Shown here in pieces: positions 46,264 to 50,412 of a stretch of DNA of 50,412 nucleotides. The notes below the pieces were generated by a model. That model worked only from the letters and a program-made list of their open reading frames with translations. It was not told where the DNA came from and did no database searches. Within the stretch, counting starts at the first letter, position 1. Each line of letters starts with the position of its first letter. Origin of the DNA: a virus; the IMG/VR virus record IMGVR_UViG_3300049203_000028, positions 1 to 50,412 of that record; one strand, 5' to 3'. Made by a program: the position numbers and the translations under genes.

Positions 46264-48060
46264 ATGGTTAGCATCGACACTCGTCAACTGCAATTGGTTC
46301 CCCTGACACACGCGCAGGTCGACCAAAACTTTATCAACCTGAAGGATGCCGTTGAAGCCCTTCAATCGTCGGCCCAAGACTTTTCGACGCTGCTGTCGTC
46401 GGGTTCTGGTTCCACCGTAATCGGCGACATTCAGGACGGAGTCGGCGCGGTCCCCCGAACCGTACACGATGAATTGCGGTCGTACGTCCGCCCTGAACAG
46501 TTCGGAGCGGACCCTGCGTCGTCTAACAATTTGGCTGCGATACAGGCCGCCATCAACGAAGTTTATGCGCGCGGCGGCGGTCAAGTTATTTTCGGCCCTA
46601 ATAAATACCAAGTATCGGGCGCGATAGTGCTGTACAGCAAAGTCGAGATGGTTGGCGAAGGGTCGGCCGCTACGATAATTCAGCAGAACGATCTCGCGTC
46701 GCCCCTGGTTAAATCTTATGGTTTCGACGGTTTTACCGGAACGAATAATTCTGGCGGTATTCGCAGGTCAGCGTTACGAGGCTTGACGTTGCAGGGTACG
46801 CTGTCGGGATCGGTTCCGGCCGGCGAAACCACGCAACACGGCGTATCTATCTATGGTTACGGCTGCTGTTTCGAAGACGTTCACGCGCGATATTTCGGCG
46901 GCCTCGGGTTTTACACGGAATGGGCCAACCCTGGGACCGCGCCTGATTCCGGCTATTACGACGGCTTTGTCGAAAACCATTACTTATTTCTGAAGTCCTA
47001 TATGAACGGCCTTTCGGGAATCAAGTGCGCCGGCCCAAATGACGGCCAGTGGGTTTGCCCCATCGCCTACGACAACAACCTGAACGATACCGGCGCGGAT
47101 AAGCCCAACGTGCATGTGACGACCAAAGGTAACCCGCAACACTTCGACCAACTTCACGCTTGGGGCAATTCCTCTGGCGTGGCGTTGCTGGCGGAAGGTA
47201 GCGTTCATTGTTCGAATTGCGCATTGGAAGGCGCTGGCGCGGTGCAACTCAAGATCAAGACGGGGGAAGTCACCTACGAAGGTGGGATGATCTTCGCCGC
47301 AGGTGCATCGTCATCGATCGGCATGCAGTTTGTGGGCGGCCCCGGCGTGTGCATCGGATACACCATCAACACGACGATCGAGGGTTGCAACGGTGGCTCG
47401 GTCGACTTCGGAACCGGGATTGACGCGCACAAGATCAGCCTGCGCGCATACCAGACATCCGGTACGGTTCAACTCGGCACGGTTCCGACGGCCGGTGCTG
47501 GCAAGTCGTATTCGATCGATATGAGCGGTGGCGCGAACAATCGTGGGTCGACTCAGCGGTCGTATAGCTCCGTGGCGACAAACTTTTCGGTTACGGGTAC
47601 TGGCGACGTCGGGTTCGAATACGCAGACCACGGGGGCGAGGGGATGATTGCAATGCCTCAACGGAAGACCGAGCCTGCAGCGAATTACGTCCCGCCTAGC
47701 GGCCTCGTCGGGTGTGCCCGCGTAAATGCCGCTAAGTACTGGCAGTCCAGCGGAAACGTTGGGGCTGTCATGGGTGAACCTCAAACCCCAGTCACGCCGG
47801 CCGACAACCTGGACTTTTCCAACTACCAGACGGTGACGCTCGCGGCGGCGGCATCTCCCGTCACGATCAACAACTTCGCAAACGGCTTGAACGGTTCGCC
47901 GATGTTCCTCGGGATGCCCACCGGGGGCGCAGAAATCACGCTCACGACGACCGGGAACATCCGGTCGAAGTCCGGGGCCAACATCACGCGATCGGGTCTC
48001 GGGTCGGCTATCACGCTCTGTTTCATCAAGCGGCGTGACGGTAATTATTACCAAGTCTGA
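46264..48060 (+). CDS. Tailspike, parallel beta-helix (pectate-lyase-like)
   Basis: In this 598-residue protein residues 80-135 (VRPEQFGADPASSNNLAAIQAAINEVYARGGGQVIFGPNKYQVS) are the standard opening of pectate-lyase-like beta-helix tailspikes. The following segments (LRGLTLQGTL, CCFEDVHARYF, FVENHYLFLKSYMNGLSGIK) form right-handed helix turns, and a C-terminal beta domain follows. It likely binds and cuts surface polysaccharide. The gene lies between baseplate J and the DUF2612-type gene, an unusual insertion, and its base composition looks less GC-rich than its neighbours. Confidence 0.82.
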   Translation: MVSIDTRQLQLVPLTHAQVDQNFINLKDAVEALQSSAQDFSTLLSSGSGSTVIGDIQDGVGAVPRTVHDELRSYVRPEQFGADPASSNNLAAIQAAINEVYARGGGQVIFGPNKYQVSGAIVLYSKVEMVGEGSAATIIQQNDLASPLVKSYGFDGFTGTNNSGGIRRSALRGLTLQGTLSGSVPAGETTQHGVSIYGYGCCFEDVHARYFGGLGFYTEWANPGTAPDSGYYDGFVENHYLFLKSYMNGLSGIKCAGPNDGQWVCPIAYDNNLNDTGADKPNVHVTTKGNPQHFDQLHAWGNSSGVALLAEGSVHCSNCALEGAGAVQLKIKTGEVTYEGGMIFAAGASSSIGMQFVGGPGVCIGYTINTTIEGCNGGSVDFGTGIDAHKISLRAYQTSGTVQLGTVPTAGAGKSYSIDMSGGANNRGSTQRSYSSVATNFSVTGTGDVGFEYADHGGEGMIAMPQRKTEPAANYVPPSGLVGCARVNAAKYWQSSGNVGAVMGEPQTPVTPADNLDFSNYQTVTLAAAASPVTINNFANGLNGSPMFLGMPTGGAEITLTTTGNIRSKSGANITRSGLGSAITLCFIKRRDGNYYQV

Positions 48061-48077
48061 TAAACCTACCCTACACC

Positions 48078-48725
48078 ATGACAACCCCCACCGCATACGC
48101 CGATCCGGATTACTGGCAACCCGGATACGGCGAGGGGGAAAGCGGCGACCCGCCGTTCTCCCCGCTCGACACCGTCGCCAGCCAATACCGCAACAGTCCA
48201 ACGTTGCTGCAACTGGTCGCGAACTTTAAACAGTACGTCGACCCGTCGTTGAACTTCCAGAAGTTTTACGAATACGTATGGGATATTCGGTCGGCGCAGG
48301 GGTTCGGGCTCGACATCCTGGGGCGCATCGTCGGGACGTCGCGGCAAGTCACCGTGCCCGCAATCTACCCTGTGACCGTCGCCCCCGGCGTGCGCAATCT
48401 CACCGACGATCAGTTCCGCCCCGTCGCGCTCGCGAAGGCATTGTCGAACATCGTCGGCACGTCGTCGGCAGAAATCAACGGCGTGTTGCGCGCGCTGTTC
48501 GCCGACCGGGGGAACGCCTACGTCCAAGACCTGGGCGGCATGCGGATCAAGTACACTTTTCTATTTGAGTTGCAGCCTACTGAGTTTGCTATCATTCTCC
48601 AAAGCGGCGCGCTTTCGCATCCTGCCGGCGTGCAGACTGCGATATTAAGCGTGCAACCTTATTTCGGGTTCACTGAGGCGGACTCGTGGTCAACCTTCGG
48701 CGAAAACGTCTTCGCGGCGTACTGA
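48078..48725 (+). CDS. Baseplate/tail protein (DUF2612 type, tail protein I-like)
   Basis: The 215-residue protein contains VASQYRNSPTLLQLVANFKQYVDPSLNFQKFYEYVWDIRSAQGFGLDILGRIVG and LTDDQFRPVALAKALSNIVGTSSAEING, a clear DUF2612 pattern. These proteins complete the baseplate and hold the fibres. It would normally follow baseplate J. Here a tailspike gene lies between them. The ATG has no strong ribosome binding site. The tail fibre gene follows after one base. Confidence 0.88.
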   Translation: MTTPTAYADPDYWQPGYGEGESGDPPFSPLDTVASQYRNSPTLLQLVANFKQYVDPSLNFQKFYEYVWDIRSAQGFGLDILGRIVGTSRQVTVPAIYPVTVAPGVRNLTDDQFRPVALAKALSNIVGTSSAEINGVLRALFADRGNAYVQDLGGMRIKYTFLFELQPTEFAIILQSGALSHPAGVQTAILSVQPYFGFTEADSWSTFGENVFAAY

Positions 48726-48726
48726 C

Positions 48727-49902
48727 ATGACGACACCACTCGTAAAGCCAACAACCATCGTCGAACCGTTTGCAAACAGCGGTTCGAAAAACACGATCCC
48801 CGTGACCGCGTCGCCGACTCCAGGTCGCGCGTCACTCGACACGGGGTTTCCGCCGCTGACCATGACGCCGGTTGCGCAAGGCGGCGTGCCTCCGTCCGGC
48901 CTGGACTTTAACGGCATCCTGAACTGGATCACGCAGCATACGACGTGGCTTAACGGTGGCGGGCAATACACGTTCGACGCATCGCTCGCCGCGTTCATTG
49001 GCGGGTATCCCGTTGGTATGGTCCTGCAGTCGAACGACGGCCTGTCGAGCTACGTCAACGTCCAGGCTGCGAACTCGACCGACTTCAACACGACGCCGTC
49101 ATCGATCGGCGTGTCGTGGTTGCCGTACGGCGGCGCGGCCGTTTCGTCCGACAGCATCGTCACCGTGAACACAACGGGCGGTACGACGACCCTGACCGGG
49201 GATCAAGCGTCAAAGCGAATCATCAAGGTCACGGGCGTGCTGACGAGCAATGCAAACATTATCGTGCCCAACACGTATTCGAAAAGCTGGATCGTACAGA
49301 ACGCAACGACCGGAGCATTTACGGTCAATGTCGCTCCGAGCGGCGGGACCAGCGTGCCCGTAAGTCAAGGTGGCGTCGATACGGTATTCAGCAACGGTAC
49401 GGCCATGTCGTATGGTCAGCTTGACGTCGTGACCCAAAGCCCCGGCAACAACACGACGAAGGCGTCGAGTACCGCGTTTGTTACTGCGGCAATTGCCGCC
49501 GCATTGGTCAACACCGCCCTGACCGGCGTCCCGACCGCACCGACCGCACCACAGAACACGAACAACACGCAGATCGCCACGACGGAATACGCCGACCGTT
49601 CCGCCGCTGCGATCGGTGCGGGAACGACCGCCCAATACAAAAACGCAGCGTTCACTGCGGGTCCGACCGGCGATTACTGGGTCGACACGTCGGCCGGCGC
49701 GTTCACCATGACGTTGCCCGACCCGCCGCTTACTCAAAACTGCATCCGTATTCAGGACATATACGGAACGTTTTCGGTGAACCCCCTGACTATCAACCCT
49801 GGGACTAAAACGGTCCTGGGAACATCGGGCAATCTGATTGCCGATATCGCCGGCCAGTCTTTTGAGATGTGGTACGACGGTTCTACGTGGAGGCTTGTAT
49901 AA
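48727..49902 (+). CDS. Tail fibre protein
   Basis: The 391-residue protein has an N-terminal anchoring part (NTIPVTASPTPGRASLDTGFPPLTMTPVAQGGVPPSGLDFNGILNWIT, a frequent baseplate-proximal module), central beta repeats rich in Thr, Gly and Asn, and a TTEYADRSAA helix typical of fibre proteins. The C-terminal domain (FTMTLPDPPLTQNCIRIQDIYG, QSFEMWYDGSTWRL) resembles phage fibre heads. It probably contacts the host surface together with the Gly-rich protein. The next ATG directly follows the stop codon. Confidence 0.82.
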   Translation: MTTPLVKPTTIVEPFANSGSKNTIPVTASPTPGRASLDTGFPPLTMTPVAQGGVPPSGLDFNGILNWITQHTTWLNGGGQYTFDASLAAFIGGYPVGMVLQSNDGLSSYVNVQAANSTDFNTTPSSIGVSWLPYGGAAVSSDSIVTVNTTGGTTTLTGDQASKRIIKVTGVLTSNANIIVPNTYSKSWIVQNATTGAFTVNVAPSGGTSVPVSQGGVDTVFSNGTAMSYGQLDVVTQSPGNNTTKASSTAFVTAAIAAALVNTALTGVPTAPTAPQNTNNTQIATTEYADRSAAAIGAGTTAQYKNAAFTAGPTGDYWVDTSAGAFTMTLPDPPLTQNCIRIQDIYGTFSVNPLTINPGTKTVLGTSGNLIADIAGQSFEMWYDGSTWRLV

Positions 49903-50412
49903 ATGAACATCAGTGACATCGTCGGGCGTACAGCCCTTAACAACGTTATCAACAACAACCCGCCAGCGGGTTTCCTGGGCTATTACGGAAAGGGTGGATA
50001 CCAAACGTTCGGCACGCCGGGCACGTCCACTTTCACCGTTCCGACCAACGTCACGCGAATTCGCGCACGTGTGGTCGGCGCTGGCGGTTCAGGGGGCTTC
50101 GGTAACAGCGGTGGTGGTGGCGGTGGTGGTGGCTTTGCCATGGGCGAATTTACCGTCACGCCGGGCCAAACGCTATCCGTAACCGTGGGTGCGGGCGGCG
50201 CAGGCGTGACGACCGGGAATGGCGCGGCGGGTGGCAGTTCGTCCCTAGCGGCATTGCTGTCCGCAACTGGCGGTGCTGGCGGCACTACGACGACGGGCGG
50301 TTCTGGCGGTACGGGCACGGGGGGCAACTGGCAGGCGGCAGGCGGGGCTGGAGGTTCGACCTTGGGCGGCGGCGGCGGTGCCGGTTCGCAACTCGGGCCG
50401 GGGGGTGCGGGT
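49903..50412 (+). CDS. Glycine-rich tail protein, N-terminal part (partial)
   Basis: This ORF starts immediately after the tail fibre stop and is open for 170 codons to the window edge. The N-terminal 60 residues (NISDIVGRTALNNVINNN, FGTPGTSTFTVPTNVTRIRARVVGAGG) match the Gly-rich lectin-like domain start seen in phage tip proteins, followed by polyglycine runs. The other half is at 1-395. Joining the edges directly puts the halves out of frame by one base. Adding one base restores a continuous protein of about 301 residues. Confidence 0.85.
   Translation, partial: MNISDIVGRTALNNVINNNPPAGFLGYYGKGGYQTFGTPGTSTFTVPTNVTRIRARVVGAGGSGGFGNSGGGGGGGGFAMGEFTVTPGQTLSVTVGAGGAGVTTGNGAAGGSSSLAALLSATGGAGGTTTTGGSGGTGTGGNWQAAGGAGGSTLGGGGGAGSQLGPGGAG

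Overview
The window is almost certainly the essentially complete genome of a tailed bacteriophage with a contractile tail (myovirus morphology). It carries a terminase pair, a DUF1073-type portal, a DUF2184-type capsid protein, a DUF3383-type sheath, a tube, a tape measure and a full baseplate set, together with its own family B DNA polymerase, primase-helicase and lysis genes. I see no integrase, no excisionase and no clear repressor module, so a virulent lifestyle is the simplest reading. The GC-rich codon use and the gene set and order recall the Bcep781/OP2-like phages of Burkholderia and Xanthomonas. That placement is from memory of the families and was not computed. Both window ends fall inside one glycine-rich tail gene, which suggests a circular or circularly permuted molecule opened at an arbitrary point.

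Layout. (1) 1-2604, rightward: end of the Gly-rich tail protein, a small virion gene, then a lysis cassette (holin candidate, glucosaminidase-type endolysin, membrane/lipoprotein, DUF1353). (2) 8316-2594, leftward: a DNA-metabolism operon with an unknown protein, a DUF2800 nuclease-like protein, an ssDNA-binding protein, a small coiled protein, DNA polymerase B and a small promoter-proximal ORF. (3) 8397-18188, rightward: SF2 helicase, unknown proteins, VRR-NUC-type nuclease, DUF4406 protein, ParB-like protein, cytosine methyltransferase with a fully embedded second gene, TetR-like HTH, primase-helicase and small ORFs, closed by a strong terminator. (4) 24403-18216, leftward: about two dozen small, tightly overlapping accessory genes (HTH proteins, MazG-like, HNH-like, lipoprotein, membrane peptides and paralogous pairs), driven in part by two copies of a duplicated promoter/leader. 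(5) 24601-50412, rightward: the structural genes from the terminase through head, neck, sheath, tube, tape measure, baseplate, tailspike and tail fibres.

The blocks converge near 2.6 kb and 18.2 kb and diverge near 8.35 kb and 24.5 kb. The regulatory DNA is unusually legible. One promoter family (TTGACA with a GTTAGTA spacer motif) occurs at four sites, and three of these have an inverted repeat that pairs the -10/+1 region with the ribosome binding site or start codon. A second promoter (TTGACC-17-TATAGT) is duplicated with its leader. The terminase divergent region carries three TACAAT/CACAAT-ACACACAA boxes pointing outward. Most genes are joined by ATGA or TAATG stop-start overlaps.

The most interesting points are a 708-base gene with its own strong ribosome binding site wholly inside the methyltransferase gene, a neck/tail-terminator domain fused to a lectin-like domain with 22-residue repeats, a short GWTD motif shared by three otherwise unrelated proteins, a probable -1 frameshift in the tail chaperone gene, and the paired promoter/hairpin architecture.
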